The notes below the pieces were generated by a model. That model was given only the letters and a program-made list of their open reading frames with translations, did no database searches and was not told the origin of the DNA. From the NCBI RefSeq assembly GCF_006376685.1, contig NZ_VEWL01000001.1, positions 186,001 to 250,000 on the forward strand: a stretch of 64,000 bases of DNA. The letters run 5' to 3'. This DNA comes from Ochrobactrum teleogrylli. GTDB lineage: Bacteria > Pseudomonadota > Alphaproteobacteria > Rhizobiales > Rhizobiaceae. This document shows positions 26,556 to 35,941 of this stretch, one piece after another (within the stretch, counting starts at the first letter, position 1; every line of letters starts with the position of its first letter). Position numbers and translations under genes: made by a program.

Positions 26556-27233
26556 ATGACTGATTTGCAGAACTGGACGCCACGCCCGAAACCTGAACGC
26601 AAAGTGCTGGAAGGGCGCTATGTGCGCCTTGAACCGCTCGACCCGCAAAAGCATGGCGACGAGCTTTTTGCAGCGTCGTCGGTGACTGACGCCGACCAGC
26701 GTTTCACCTGGTTGTTCGAATTTCCACCCGCAACCCGCGCGGAATTCGAGCCTTGGCTGGACAAGGTGTCAAAAAGCGAGGACCCGTTGTTCTTCGCCGT
26801 CATCGACAAGGCCAGTGGCAAGGTGGCCGGTCGCCAGACCCTGATGCGCATTGATCCTGTGCATGGCGTGATCGAGATCGGCAATATCTATTGGGGGCCG
26901 CTGATTTCGCGCAAGCCCGCGGCAACGGAAGCGCAGTTTCTGTTCATGCAATATATCTTCGATGAGCTTGGCTATCGTCGTTATGAATGGAAGTGCAACA
27001 ACGACAATGCGCCGTCCAAGCGCGCAGCGGAGCGTTTCGGCTTTACCTTCGAGGGGATTTTCCGCCAGCATATGGTGGCCAAGGGCAAGAACCGCGACAC
27101 GGCCTGGTATTCGATCCTCGACAGTGAATGGCCTGCGCTCAAGAAAGCCTATCAGGCATGGCTTGCACCGGAAAACTTTGATAGTGACGGCCAGCAGATA
27201 AAGAGATTTGAGGAGTTCCGAAATCTTGGCTGA
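26556..27233 (+). CDS. GNAT acetyltransferase, RimJ/RimL type
   Basis: A 225-residue cytoplasmic N-acetyltransferase of the GNAT_3 group. Typical features are LEGRYVRLEPLDPQKHGDEL at the N terminus, IEIGNIYWGPLISRKPAATEAQFLFMQY as the acetyl-CoA region (about 105-132), and YEWKCNNDNAPSKRAAERFGF, the family-wide motif. GGGAGAACAAC precedes the ATG. The substrate is unknown. The 3' end overlaps the next small gene by 8 bases. Confidence 0.88.
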   Translation: MTDLQNWTPRPKPERKVLEGRYVRLEPLDPQKHGDELFAASSVTDADQRFTWLFEFPPATRAEFEPWLDKVSKSEDPLFFAVIDKASGKVAGRQTLMRIDPVHGVIEIGNIYWGPLISRKPAATEAQFLFMQYIFDELGYRRYEWKCNNDNAPSKRAAERFGFTFEGIFRQHMVAKGKNRDTAWYSILDSEWPALKKAYQAWLAPENFDSDGQQIKRFEEFRNLG

Positions 27234-27432
27234 ACCGCAGAAAAGCCATCCGGCCATCGCCGCCGCCGTCATCCTGATCGGTTTCGGGGTACTCGCTTAT
27301 TTTGTGCCGAGCATCATGCTGGCACTGGGCGCGCGCTCGCATGTGGCCGCCGCAATCTTCGCGATTGTTTTCGTGCTGGGTTTCTTCGCCATTTTCTGGC
27401 TGCGCTCACGCCGCCAGAAAAAGCAACGATAG
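27226..27432 (+). CDS. Small two-helix membrane protein, unknown
   Basis: A 68-residue protein with two transmembrane helices (about 12-32 and 39-58) and a very basic C terminus (RSRRQKKQR), predicted inside. The frame is open from 27208, but AGGAG at 27211-27215 points to the TTG at 27226, giving MAEPQKSHP. It overlaps the acetyltransferase stop codon and is probably co-translated with it. I do not recognise a family. Confidence 0.65.
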   Translation: MAEPQKSHPAIAAAVILIGFGVLAYFVPSIMLALGARSHVAAAIFAIVFVLGFFAIFWLRSRRQKKQR

Positions 27433-27444
27433 ACCCAACTCCAG

Positions 27445-28083
27445 TCAGTGCAGGTCCTTTGTATAGACGAATTTGGGCATGCTCCAGTTGAAGCGCAGCG
27501 CCAGAAGTCGCAGAACAAGCCCGGCCGCCATCGCCACGAAGGCGGCGGGACCGTGCGGCACATTCAGATATAGGCCGCCGAGAAAAATGCCGCCGGTGAC
27601 GACTGACACGGTGGCGTAGAGCTCCGAGCGGAACAGCAGTGGCACATCGTTGCACAGCACATCCCGCAACACGCCGCCGACGCAGCCGGTGATCATGCCT
27701 GCTGCAATCACGATGATGATCGGCATATTCATGCCAAGCGCCACGCCGCAGCCAATCACCGTGAACACCACCAGGCCGATAGCGTCGAGGAAAAGGAACA
27801 TCTGCCGCAGGCGATGCATATGGCGCGCGATGAGGATGGTGGCCAAAGCAGCAAAACCGGTGATCACCAGATAGCTCGGATGCTGCACCCATGACAGCGG
27901 ATGATGATCAAGCAGAACATCGCGTACCGACCCGCCGCCAAGGGCGGTTACACAGCCAAGCAGGAACACGCCAATCCAGTCCATTTCCCGACGCCCGGCG
28001 GCCAGCGCTGCTGTCATGGCTTCGGCGACAATGGCCGTGATATAGAGCACGTGAATGAGTTCTTCGCTTGCCGCGCCGCCCAT
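27445..28083 (-). CDS. TRIC-type cation channel family protein (UPF0126/YadS)
   Basis: A 212-residue membrane protein made of two repeated three-helix units plus a last helix. Each unit carries the family glycine motif: TALGGGSVRDVLLDHHP (about 46-62) and GMITGCVGGVLRDVLCND (about 131-148). Bacterial members are homotrimeric monovalent-cation channels. AGGAAAAACGT precedes the ATG. It is monocistronic and convergent with the small membrane protein gene. Confidence 0.9.
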   Translation of the reverse strand: MGGAASEELIHVLYITAIVAEAMTAALAAGRREMDWIGVFLLGCVTALGGGSVRDVLLDHHPLSWVQHPSYLVITGFAALATILIARHMHRLRQMFLFLDAIGLVVFTVIGCGVALGMNMPIIIVIAAGMITGCVGGVLRDVLCNDVPLLFRSELYATVSVVTGGIFLGGLYLNVPHGPAAFVAMAAGLVLRLLALRFNWSMPKFVYTKDLH

Positions 28084-28200
28084 ACGTTTTTCCTCGTCTG
28101 ATTGCTCAGGCGCAGTATTGGCCTCTATACGGATAAGATTTGATAAACAAAGCCGATAATGCCGACTAACGGAGCGGATGCCGTGAGGGCTAGTAAAGCT

Positions 28201-28959
28201 TCAACGGTTGGATTTGTGGATGCTCGCAAAAATATTGGCCGCGAGATAGCTTTCATCGAAGCTGCAAATCTGCATGAGCGCCGTCCGGTTGAGGAATTTC
28301 ACCTCATTGTTCCGGAAGGTCAAGAGATTGTCCTCCCGCAGTTCGCGGAGCATCCGGTTGGTGTGGATCGGCGTCAAGCCGAGCGCATCGGCCAGTTCGC
28401 TCTGGGTGATGGGGCAATAGAAGCCGTTCTCGTCGCCGGTGCCATTGGCCCGCGCGCGATAGCCCAGTTCAAGCAGAAGATGTGCAACGCGCGAAACTGA
28501 TGCGCGTCGTCCCAGACTGATCAGATGTTCCAGCAGGATGGTGCGCTGGCGCGCCGTCATCTCCATGAAAGCCATGGCCAGACGCGCCGATTTCAGCATG
28601 TTTTCAACCAGCGTATCGAGGTTGATTTCCAGCACCGAAATGTCAGTGATTGAAAACAGCGTGTAATAGTTGAAGCCCAATCCCGTGCGGAACCCCAAAA
28701 GGTCGCCCTTCATAGGAAAGTCGAGGATCTGCCTGTCGCCATTCGGCAGGTCGCGATAGATGCAGCACCATCCGCTATTGATTATAAGCACCGAATTCGT
28801 CCAGTCACCCTGTCTGGATATGATCGTATGTGGCGCATAGTGCCTGGTCGAAACCGGCATCGATCGCAGAACATTCAGGTCATTCGCCTCGAAGGTCGCA
28901 TCGATGGGTGGGTTCTTGAGAAGATTGAGCAGCGTGTTGTCTTCGTTATTCAGCCCCAT
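28201..28959 (-). CDS. Crp/Fnr-family transcriptional regulator
   Basis: A 252-residue regulator with a cyclic-nucleotide-binding-like domain (about 20-140; IISRQGDWTNSVLIINSGW, FPMKGDLLGF) and a C-terminal winged helix (about 150-235; ITQSELADALGLTPIHTNRMLREL). No Fnr-type N-terminal cysteine cluster is present and the cAMP-contacting residues are not conserved, so the ligand is unknown. This type is abundant in Rhizobiales. It stands alone, reading away from the polysaccharide regulator gene. Confidence 0.88.
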   Translation of the reverse strand: MGLNNEDNTLLNLLKNPPIDATFEANDLNVLRSMPVSTRHYAPHTIISRQGDWTNSVLIINSGWCCIYRDLPNGDRQILDFPMKGDLLGFRTGLGFNYYTLFSITDISVLEINLDTLVENMLKSARLAMAFMEMTARQRTILLEHLISLGRRASVSRVAHLLLELGYRARANGTGDENGFYCPITQSELADALGLTPIHTNRMLRELREDNLLTFRNNEVKFLNRTALMQICSFDESYLAANIFASIHKSNR

Positions 28960-29317
28960 CGGCGTTACCAGGTGCGTGGTTTGGAATATCAGGATGATTG
29001 CCCGGCTCGTCCTGCACGAAAAGCGTCATATTCGATGACCAAGCTTCCGTGAGGGGCAATGATTTTGCAAGAGGGCATTTTCTACCACTAATTGGGTAGA
29101 ATAACGGATACACCCTAAACCATATTTCTATTCGCCCGTTAATCTAGGTTAATGACAGCCCGGGGGAGTTCGGCAATAATTTAGAAAAATAAGAAATATA
29201 CAAGATCTTAGGGCGACTGAATACAATCATAAAATAGAACACGATGTAATCCTTGTGTTTAATTGCGATTAAACATGGAAGAGGGTTGCGTTCTTAAAAG
29301 ATTCAGAGGGCGTTAAA
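28960..29317. other. 358-bp divergent intergenic region upstream of the LuxR-type gene
   Basis: AT-rich from 29060 on and without an ORF. It contains an operator-like inverted repeat at 29080-29101. It should hold the promoter of the first gene of the polysaccharide locus. AGAGGG at 29305-29310 is that gene's ribosome binding site. Confidence 0.5.
29080..29101. promoter_or_regulatory. Inverted repeat TTCTACC-N8-GGTAGAA, candidate operator
   Basis: Two perfect 7-bp half sites, TTCTACC (29080-29086) and GGTAGAA (29095-29101), lie with 15-base centre-to-centre spacing, 216 bases upstream of the LuxR-type regulator gene and between two divergent regulator genes. No T run follows, so it is not a terminator. 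The binding protein is unknown. Confidence 0.45.
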
Positions 29318-30091
29318 ATGAATATTTCTGCACAGTTCAAGGATAAGGACGAGAGCCTCAACTCTCGCAATGTGTATGGGGGCCGCGTTGCTGATCAGCG
29401 TGACTTTACCAAGGAAAGGGAACAGTCCCTGATCGTCATCATAGACAGCCGCGCCTTGGATCGCGAATGTCTGGCGCATGGACTGACCAATAATTGCGCC
29501 GATATGGCCATTGCAACCTTCAGTTCCTTCGAGCAATGGCAACATCAGCGTCGCAGCCGGACCGCTGCCGCTGTTCTCTTCAATGTGGGCGGGCAGAAAG
29601 TATCCGATCCGGCGGTCGGCAATTATCTGAAATCACTCGTTTCCGAATGCGCGCCTGCGCCGGTGATCATCCTTGCCGACAAGGAAGAAATATCGCAAGT
29701 CGTCCGCGCGCTGGAGCATGGCGTGAAGGGCTATATCCCCACCTCGGTCAATCTCAATGTCTGTATCGAAGCTTTGCGTCTCGCCATGGCGGGCGGCACT
29801 TTCGTCCCGGCGAGCAGTGTTCTGGCGCTGCGCCATGCAACCGACACGGGCGCGCAGCGTATTCAGCCGCTGGGCGGCATGTTCACACAGCGGCAGGCCG
29901 AGGTCGTCAATGCGTTGCGTCGTGGCAAGGCCAACAAGATCATCGCCTATGAGCTCAAGCTGCGCGAAAGCACGGTGAAAGTGCATATCCGGAATATCAT
30001 GAAGAAGCTCAAGGTCACCAACCGCACGGAAGTAGCCTGCATCATCAACGAGCTTTTCCCTTCGGAAACTTCATTTTCCGACCTGCAATAG
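29318..30091 (+). CDS. LuxR-type regulator with degenerate receiver domain
   Basis: A 257-residue regulator. The N-terminal half (about 38-160) has a receiver-like layout (LIVIIDSRALDRECLAHGL ... VIILADKEE ... LEHGVKGYIPTS), but the phosphoacceptor position reads VLFNVGG, with no Asp. The C-terminal domain (about 185-245) is a GerE/LuxR helix-turn-helix: FTQRQAEVVNALRRGKANK and LRESTVKVHIRNIMKKL. It sits 41 bases upstream of the copolymerase gene in the same direction, so it is the likely local regulator of polysaccharide synthesis, working without normal phosphorylation. AGAGGGCG precedes the ATG. Confidence 0.88.
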   Translation: MNISAQFKDKDESLNSRNVYGGRVADQRDFTKEREQSLIVIIDSRALDRECLAHGLTNNCADMAIATFSSFEQWQHQRRSRTAAAVLFNVGGQKVSDPAVGNYLKSLVSECAPAPVIILADKEEISQVVRALEHGVKGYIPTSVNLNVCIEALRLAMAGGTFVPASSVLALRHATDTGAQRIQPLGGMFTQRQAEVVNALRRGKANKIIAYELKLRESTVKVHIRNIMKKLKVTNRTEVACIINELFPSETSFSDLQ

Positions 30092-30132
30092 CCGTCCAAT
30101 CCAAGCTGATCCTCCCGTGAAGGAGCATTGTT

Positions 30133-32250
30133 GTGATTATCTCCGACGTTTCATCAGGAAGCGCGCGGCAGCCGGTTGCCGACCTTCTGGATACTGTCAA
30201 GCGCAGAAGACTGATGCTGACCGTGCCCATTCTCGTGGGCATAGGGGCCGGTTTCCTCGGCTATATGAATGCCCCGGTCTCTTACGTCTCGGAGGCCGTG
30301 GTTGTTCTGGACATGCGCCGTCTACAGGCGCTTCCAAGTGAAAGCGCCATCACGCCGCTGCCGCAGGATAGCCCGGTTTTGCGCTCCGAGCTTGATATCA
30401 TCAATTCGCGGATGATGGCGCGTAAGGTCATCGATATCCTGAAGGCGGACGGCTTCACGGTGCCGCCCGCGGCGGCGCAGGATAGCGATCCGGCGACACA
30501 GGAGCGGCAGCAGATCGACCTTCTGCTGTCGCGGTTGCAGGTTACCAATGACGGTCGTTCCTATACGATCTTCATTTCGTATCGTGCATCCGATCCGGTC
30601 TATGCGGCCAAGGTCGCCAATGCATTCGCGACCGCCTATCTCGACCATCAGGTGGATGTGCAGCAATCGGCGGCCAAGCGCGTCAGCGAATGGCTTGGCG
30701 AAAAGCTGGTCACATTGCGCAACGATCTTGAAACCGCCGAACGGGCGGCGGAAGATTTCCGGCAGAAATCCGGTCTGGCAGGCGATCAGGGGCAGATGAC
30801 CTTTCAGGCGCAGCGCGTTGCGGCCTTGAATACGGAGATTGTGGCGGCAACCGGGGCTGTGTCGTCCGCAGAAGCCCGGTTGCAGACCGCGCAAGCTCTG
30901 AAAGGCAGCAGCGATGCGCCGGCCCTGGCAGAAGTTTTGGCCTCGCCGGCCATCCAGCAATTGCGTAATGAAGAGGCGCGTGTTGAACGCCAGCTGGGCG
31001 AGCTGCAATCGAACGGTGCTTTGAAAAGCGCCGAGATTCCGGTTTTGACGGCAGAGCGGGATGCGCTGCGACAACAGATTGTCGGGCAGGTCGATCAGAT
31101 CGTGCAGAGCCTTGGCAATGAAATCCAGATCGCCCGGCAAAGGCGGTCAAGTCTCGAAGAGGCGCTGAAAGCCGCTGAAGCGGACCTTGCCAGCGCCAAT
31201 CAGGCGCAGGTAACGGCGGCGCAGCTCGACCGCGAAGCTAATGCCAGCCGCGTTGTCTATGAAAGTTATCTGACGCGGTACAAGCAGCTGATCGAGCAGG
31301 ACGGTATCGCCTCGGCAGAAGCGCAGCTTATTTCCAGCGCCGAACCGGCGATGGCCAAGGCAAGCCCGAAACTGATCAACTGGCTGCTGCTCGGCATCGG
31401 CTTGGGCGGGCTTTTTGCCGTTGCGGGTGCGATGCTGAAGGAGACCTTCGATCGGATCAGACCGGCGCAGACTTCATCGCTCGCTTTGCCGGGAATTCCG
31501 GCGGCAACCTTGCTGCCCAATACGCCGCGCCTGACCGTACCTTTGCTGATCAATGGCGGGCTGGACCCGGCCAGCGCTTTCGGGCGCGCAATCAAGTCCG
31601 TGCACGATCGTCTGCGGGCGTTGACGCGAGGACGCGATTCACTCGCTCTATCCGTCATTTCCCTGTCCGATACCGACGGCAAAAGTCTGGTAATCACGGC
31701 GCTGGCACAGCAATTTGCCGCGAGCGGTGTTTCGATAGCGGTGATTGATGCGACCAATGGCCAGTCCGGCCTTTGTGCGGCTTTCGGTCTGCCTGTTGGT
31801 GATTTGCAGCCACCCGCTACAGCCAAAAAGCTGAGTGGTGCGGCACTGATTCACGATCATGGCTCGGGCATCGATATCATCAGACCGCATCGACCAGCCC
31901 CGGAAGGCGACTGGCTGGGCGGGCTCATTGCGCAGCTGCGCGCCGATCACAAGATCATCCTGGTGGATTTGCCGCCCTTCAAGGAAGACAAGCGGTCGGT
32001 TCTGATGTCGCGCGCCACGGATACAGCACTTCTTGTGGTCAGCGATGACCGGCGCGATTCCGGTGCAACCAATGCGCTGGTGCAAACGCTGGCCTCTTTT
32101 GGCCGCAAGCCCGCGCTTGCCGTCGTCAGTCAGGCCCCGGCGATCTACACGGGACGGGTGGCCGACATGTTGGCGACAGCCCGTGCCCTGCTGTCGGCGC
32201 TATTCAAGCGTGGCCGGTCTGTGCCGGACCCGACCCAGAGACAGATATAG
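30133..32250 (+). CDS. Polysaccharide copolymerase, Wzc/ExoP-like, degenerate kinase domain
   Basis: A 705-residue inner-membrane protein. The Wzz domain has a first transmembrane helix at about 30-48 (LTVPILVGIGAGFLGYM), a long periplasmic coiled coil (about 190-400) and a second helix at about 417-437 (LINWLLLGIGLGGLFAV). The cytoplasmic C terminus resembles a BY-kinase: SDTDGKSLVI in place of Walker A, IAVIDATNGQ for A' and KIILVDLPPF for Walker B. The nucleotide loop is altered and there is no tyrosine cluster at the end. It probably sets chain length and joins synthesis to export. The start is a GTG with AGGAG 7 bases upstream; the next ATG is inside the first helix. Confidence 0.9.
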   Translation: MIISDVSSGSARQPVADLLDTVKRRRLMLTVPILVGIGAGFLGYMNAPVSYVSEAVVVLDMRRLQALPSESAITPLPQDSPVLRSELDIINSRMMARKVIDILKADGFTVPPAAAQDSDPATQERQQIDLLLSRLQVTNDGRSYTIFISYRASDPVYAAKVANAFATAYLDHQVDVQQSAAKRVSEWLGEKLVTLRNDLETAERAAEDFRQKSGLAGDQGQMTFQAQRVAALNTEIVAATGAVSSAEARLQTAQALKGSSDAPALAEVLASPAIQQLRNEEARVERQLGELQSNGALKSAEIPVLTAERDALRQQIVGQVDQIVQSLGNEIQIARQRRSSLEEALKAAEADLASANQAQVTAAQLDREANASRVVYESYLTRYKQLIEQDGIASAEAQLISSAEPAMAKASPKLINWLLLGIGLGGLFAVAGAMLKETFDRIRPAQTSSLALPGIPAATLLPNTPRLTVPLLINGGLDPASAFGRAIKSVHDRLRALTRGRDSLALSVISLSDTDGKSLVITALAQQFAASGVSIAVIDATNGQSGLCAAFGLPVGDLQPPATAKKLSGAALIHDHGSGIDIIRPHRPAPEGDWLGGLIAQLRADHKIILVDLPPFKEDKRSVLMSRATDTALLVVSDDRRDSGATNALVQTLASFGRKPALAVVSQAPAIYTGRVADMLATARALLSALFKRGRSVPDPTQRQI

Positions 32251-32261
32251 GAGGGGGAGCC

Positions 32262-33509
32262 ATGCCAAAGATCATAGATAGGCACCGCTTCGCCCGTCAT
32301 TTGCAGGCATCGGTGTTTTCCGCCGCGCTGTTGTTCGGCGCGGGCAATCTGGCGCTGGCCGAGGGGCAGATTTACCGCGTCGGAGCGAATGACGTGCTGC
32401 AAGTCACGGTTTATGGCCAACCTTCCCTCACCGGGCTCTATCCCGTCGATGTGGATGGCAATATCGGTTACCCGGTTGTCGGCAACGTTTCCGTGCGCGG
32501 ACTGACGACGATTGAAATCAGTCAGAGGATCGCCGCATCCCTGTCGCAGCATATTCCGGGTCTGACGGTGACGGCGACGATCAATCAATATGCGCCGGTC
32601 TTTGTTGTCGGCGATATCAAGTCGCCCGGCAAATATGAGTACAGGCCGGGTATGGTCGCGCTGGAACTGATGGCGCTCGGCGGTGGCGCGGGCAAGGGCG
32701 AAGCGCCCGCCATGACCGCAGGGATGCAGCTGATCGCTGCACAGCAGGAATATTCCGATCTGCAATTGCAGATTGCCGCCCAGACAATCCGCCGTGCGCG
32801 CCTGGCTGCCGAATTGCAGGGGGGCGAGTTCGACTACACTCCATCGCAGCAATCCAACGTATCGAAAGACGATCAGGTGATGGTCCAGCATATGCTGGAA
32901 GGCGAACGCACGCTGTTCGACGTGCGCCGCACCAATATGAAAGCCGAGCGGCAGGCGCTGGAAGCGCAGGTCGCAAGTTATGGCGACGAAATCCGCACAT
33001 TGCAGGAAAGCATCAAGCTGCATGATTCCGAAATCCAGCTGTTGCAGGAAAATGTAGATTCCAGCCGGTCGTTGGTCGATCGTGGCCTTGCCGCCAAATC
33101 GAACCTGCGTGATCAGGAACGTGACCTGTCGGCGACCCGCCGCGATGCGCTGGAGCTGGCGTCATTTCTGGCGCGGGCGCGGCAAAACCAGCTCGCCGTG
33201 CAGCAGCGTATCGCCAATCTGGAAGAGGTCCGGCGCAGCGATGCGGCAACCAGCTTGCAGGAGGTCGATCTCAATCTGGCGCGGATGGAGCGGCGCAGCG
33301 GCGCGCAAATCCAGACCATGGCGGAAATCGCCAAGTCTTCCGGCAATATCTCATCATCCGATATGCGCAAGAAGCTGATCTTCACGATCAGCCGCAGCGT
33401 CAATGGCTCGTTTCAGGACATCGTCGGCAACGAGCGGACGGAAATCAAACCGGGCGATATTCTGCGTATCGAACTCGATATGAGCAAAATCAACACGTCG
33501 CCGTCGTAG
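32262..33509 (+). CDS. Polysaccharide export protein, ExoF-like (OPX plus coiled coil)
   Basis: A 415-residue exported protein. The signal peptide is about 1-34 (ALLFGAGNLALA). The polysaccharide-export domain follows (YRVGANDVLQVTVYGQP, GNIGYPVVGNVSVRGL) and an SLBB-like segment (VFVVGDIKSPGKYEYRPGM, about 113-131). A long periplasmic coiled-coil hairpin (about 165-345) and a short beta region complete it. This ExoF-type layout mixes OPX and membrane-fusion-like parts and lacks the usual Wza lipobox. It starts 12 bases after the copolymerase gene with GGAGGGGGAGCC upstream, forming one export operon. Confidence 0.9.
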   Translation: MPKIIDRHRFARHLQASVFSAALLFGAGNLALAEGQIYRVGANDVLQVTVYGQPSLTGLYPVDVDGNIGYPVVGNVSVRGLTTIEISQRIAASLSQHIPGLTVTATINQYAPVFVVGDIKSPGKYEYRPGMVALELMALGGGAGKGEAPAMTAGMQLIAAQQEYSDLQLQIAAQTIRRARLAAELQGGEFDYTPSQQSNVSKDDQVMVQHMLEGERTLFDVRRTNMKAERQALEAQVASYGDEIRTLQESIKLHDSEIQLLQENVDSSRSLVDRGLAAKSNLRDQERDLSATRRDALELASFLARARQNQLAVQQRIANLEEVRRSDAATSLQEVDLNLARMERRSGAQIQTMAEIAKSSGNISSSDMRKKLIFTISRSVNGSFQDIVGNERTEIKPGDILRIELDMSKINTSPS

Positions 33510-33519
33510 TGAGCCGTTT

Positions 33520-33644
33520 CCCTCATCCTGAGGAGCCGCCGCAGGCGGCGTCTCGAAGGAGGCGAAACGGCTGGCAAACATATCAATTTCCATCTGGAAC
33601 CCTCGTGCTTCGAGACGGCGCTGCGCGCCTCCTCAGCATGAGGG
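33520..33644. repeat. REP-like inverted repeat (CCCTCATCCTGAGGAG type)
   Basis: Arm 1 (33520-33560) starts CCCTCATCCTGAGGAGCC and ends TCTCGAAGGA. Arm 2 (33601-33644) is nearly its reverse complement, with TTCGAGACGGCG and ending CCTCAGCATGAGGG. The spacer is 40 bases. It lies between convergent genes and may stop transcription from both sides. Elements starting CCTCATCCTGAGGAG are scattered in many alphaproteobacterial genomes. Confidence 0.8.
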
Positions 33645-33673
33645 TGTGGGCGATAATGGGTGAAACAGTTCCT

Positions 33674-34657
33674 CTATGCCGCGACGGCTTCAGCGCTTTC
33701 TTCCACCCAGGCGGAATAGACGGCGCGCAGGCCATCTTCGAGGCTGATGCGTGGCCTCCAGCTGAGTGCGGCCATGCGGGATGTATCGAGGAACTTGCGC
33801 GGCGTGCCATCCGGCTTGCTCAGATCATGCTCGAACCGGCCCTCATAGCCCACGACGCGGGCAATCAGCAGCGCCAGATCCTTGATCGATATTTCCTCGC
33901 CGGAGCCGATATTGACCGGCTCGAACCCATGGTGAAACTGCAAGAGATGCAGGCAGGCATCCGCCAGATCGTCCACATGCAGGAATTCGCGCAGCGGCGT
34001 GCCGCTGCCCCATAGGGTCACCTGTTCTGCGCCCATGACTTTCGCTTCATGGATCCGGCGCATCAACGCCGGTAACACATGCGACGTGTTCAGGTCGAAA
34101 TTATCATTCGGACCGTAGAGATTGGTTGGCATTGCCGTCATGAAGCGATCACCGAACTGGCGCGCGCAGGCCTCGGCATATTTCAGCCCGGCAATCTTGG
34201 CGATGGCATAGGCTTCATTGGTCGCTTCAAGCGGCCCGGTCATCAGGGCGTCTTCGGTCAGCGGTTGCGCCGCGTCGCGCGGGTAGATGCAACTGGACCC
34301 TAGCCAGAGAAGGCGTTCCACGCCGGTCTGGTGCGCGGCGTGGATGACATTCATGCCGATGGCGAGATTGTCATAGAGAAAATCGGCGGGGGATTGCGCA
34401 TTGGCAAGAATACCGCCGACATGGGCCGCCGCAATGATGATGACATCAGGTTTGCGCCCGGTAATGAAGTTCTCGGTTGGTCCCTGACGGGTCAGGTCCA
34501 GCGCGCTGTGCGCTGCAGTGATGATGTCGCAATCCGTGCCGTGCAGGCGGCGCAGGATGGCCGAACCGACCATGCCGGTATGCCCGGCGACGAAAATCTT
34601 CTTGCCTGCCAGCGAATAGACCGGTTCTGCGGTCCCGTTAATGTCCAAAGAAGTCAT
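33674..34657 (-). CDS. fcl: GDP-L-fucose synthase-type epimerase/reductase
   Basis: A 327-residue SDR enzyme that would convert GDP-4-keto-6-deoxymannose to GDP-L-fucose (3,5-epimerisation then 4-reduction). The Rossmann motif is [17 protein letters not shown] (about 22-38). The catalytic region has WLGSSCIYP and [14 protein letters not shown] (Tyr-x3-Lys), and [13 protein letters not shown] follows. The ATG at 34657 has GGGAGG upstream and overlaps the end of gmd by 20 bases, so the two form one operon. It could instead make another 6-deoxyhexose from the same intermediate. Confidence 0.94.
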   Translation of the reverse strand: MTSLDINGTAEPVYSLAGKKIFVAGHTGMVGSAILRRLHGTDCDIITAAHSALDLTRQGPTENFITGRKPDVIIIAAAHVGGILANAQSPADFLYDNLAIGMNVIHAAHQTGVERLLWLGSSCIYPRDAAQPLTEDALMTGPLEATNEAYAIAKIAGLKYAEACARQFGDRFMTAMPTNLYGPNDNFDLNTSHVLPALMRRIHEAKVMGAEQVTLWGSGTPLREFLHVDDLADACLHLLQFHHGFEPVNIGSGEEISIKDLALLIARVVGYEGRFEHDLSKPDGTPRKFLDTSRMAALSWRPRISLEDGLRAVYSAWVEESAEAVAA

Positions 34658-35783
34658 TGCGCCCAGCCTCCCGCATGATATTGCGCAAATCCCAATCCAC
34701 CATTTCCGCGACAAGGCTGTCGAAGCCGGTCGTGTGCTGCCAGCCGAGGCGGCTATGGGCTTTCGATGCGTCGCCGAGCAAGAAATCCACTTCGTTCGGG
34801 CGGAAATAACGCGGGTCGATCTCGATCAGGCAGTTGCCGGTCTTCCGGTCAATGCCGATTTCCTCCACGCCATCGCCCTTCCATTCAATCTGCTTGTCGA
34901 CGGCCTTGAAGGCATGTTCGACAAATTCACGCACCGTATGGGTTTCGCCGGTGGCGAGCACATAATCATCCGGTGTCTCTTCCTGCAGGATGCGCCACAT
35001 GCCCTCCACATAATCGCGGGCATGGCCCCAGTCGCGGCGGGCATTCAGATTGCCAAGACGCAGCTTGTCCTGCAAACCGCGCTCGATGGCCGCGACGGCG
35101 CGGGTGATCTTGCGGGTAACGAAAGTCTCACCGCGCAGCGGGCTTTCATGGTTGAACAGGATGCCGTTCGAGGCGTGGAAACCATAGGCCTCGCGATAAT
35201 TCACCGTGGTCCAATAGGCATAGAGCTTGGCCGTTGCATAAGGGCTCTGCGGCATGAACGGCGTATGCTCGTTCTGCGCATTTGGCGAGGAATTGCCGAA
35301 AAGCTCGGAGGTTGAAGCCTGATAGAAGCGGCTTGTCTTGCCAAGGCCGAGAATACGGATGGATTCCAGCAGGCGCAGCGTGCCGAGCGCATCCGTATTG
35401 GCGGTGTATTCCGGCGTTTCGAAACTAACCTGCACATGGCTTTGCGCGCCGAGATTGTAGATCTCGTCGGGGCGCACTTCCTGTATGACGCGGCATAGAT
35501 TGGTGGCGTCGGTCAGGTCGCCGAAATGCAGGCGAAAGCGCACGTCTTCTTCGTGCGGGTCCTGATAGAGATGGTCGATACGCCCGGTGTTGAACGAGGA
35601 CGAACGCCGCTTCAGACCATGAACGCGATAGCCCTTCTTGAGCAGAAGCTCACTCAGATAGGCGCCATCCTGGCCGGTAACACCGATGATGAGCGCGGTT
35701 TTCTCACGCTGATTATCATGCAAGCTATCGTGCAATCTATCGGTCAAGGGACTGCCCTCCGTCCTGAATATCCATGAGACCAT
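34638..35783 (-). CDS. gmd: GDP-mannose 4,6-dehydratase
   Basis: A 381-residue SDR enzyme making GDP-4-keto-6-deoxymannose from GDP-mannose. Motifs are [65 protein letters not shown] (Tyr-x3-Lys) and FVTRKITRA, all diagnostic of Gmd. The start at 35783 gives about 27 extra residues before the core; no strong ribosome binding site is visible. The frame stays open to 36029 without support. It supplies Fcl and perhaps D-rhamnose or perosamine routes. Confidence 0.96.
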   Translation of the reverse strand: MVSWIFRTEGSPLTDRLHDSLHDNQREKTALIIGVTGQDGAYLSELLLKKGYRVHGLKRRSSSFNTGRIDHLYQDPHEEDVRFRLHFGDLTDATNLCRVIQEVRPDEIYNLGAQSHVQVSFETPEYTANTDALGTLRLLESIRILGLGKTSRFYQASTSELFGNSSPNAQNEHTPFMPQSPYATAKLYAYWTTVNYREAYGFHASNGILFNHESPLRGETFVTRKITRAVAAIERGLQDKLRLGNLNARRDWGHARDYVEGMWRILQEETPDDYVLATGETHTVREFVEHAFKAVDKQIEWKGDGVEEIGIDRKTGNCLIEIDPRYFRPNEVDFLLGDASKAHSRLGWQHTTGFDSLVAEMVDWDLRNIMREAGRNDFFGH

Positions 35784-35887
35784 GTTACCGATTTCGTGTC
35801 GCGGCAGAACGGCTCCAAAACGGCAAGCACGGCTGTGCCTAACCCTCTTCGGGTGAAGCGGTGATGGTGTCCGCCATGGCCCGATGC

Positions 35888-35941
35888 ACCCAAAGAGGTA
35901 GGCACTTCGCCCGCTTGGCGTGCCGCCCATGCCTTTGGGTT
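35888..35941. promoter_or_regulatory. Nested inverted repeat between gmd and the first glycosyltransferase gene
   Basis: An outer pair, ACCCAAAG and CTTTGGGT, encloses an inner pair, GGCAC and GTGCC, in the 226-bp divergent region. Such symmetry in a two-way promoter could be an operator or a leader hairpin. No T run follows either arm. Confidence 0.35.
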
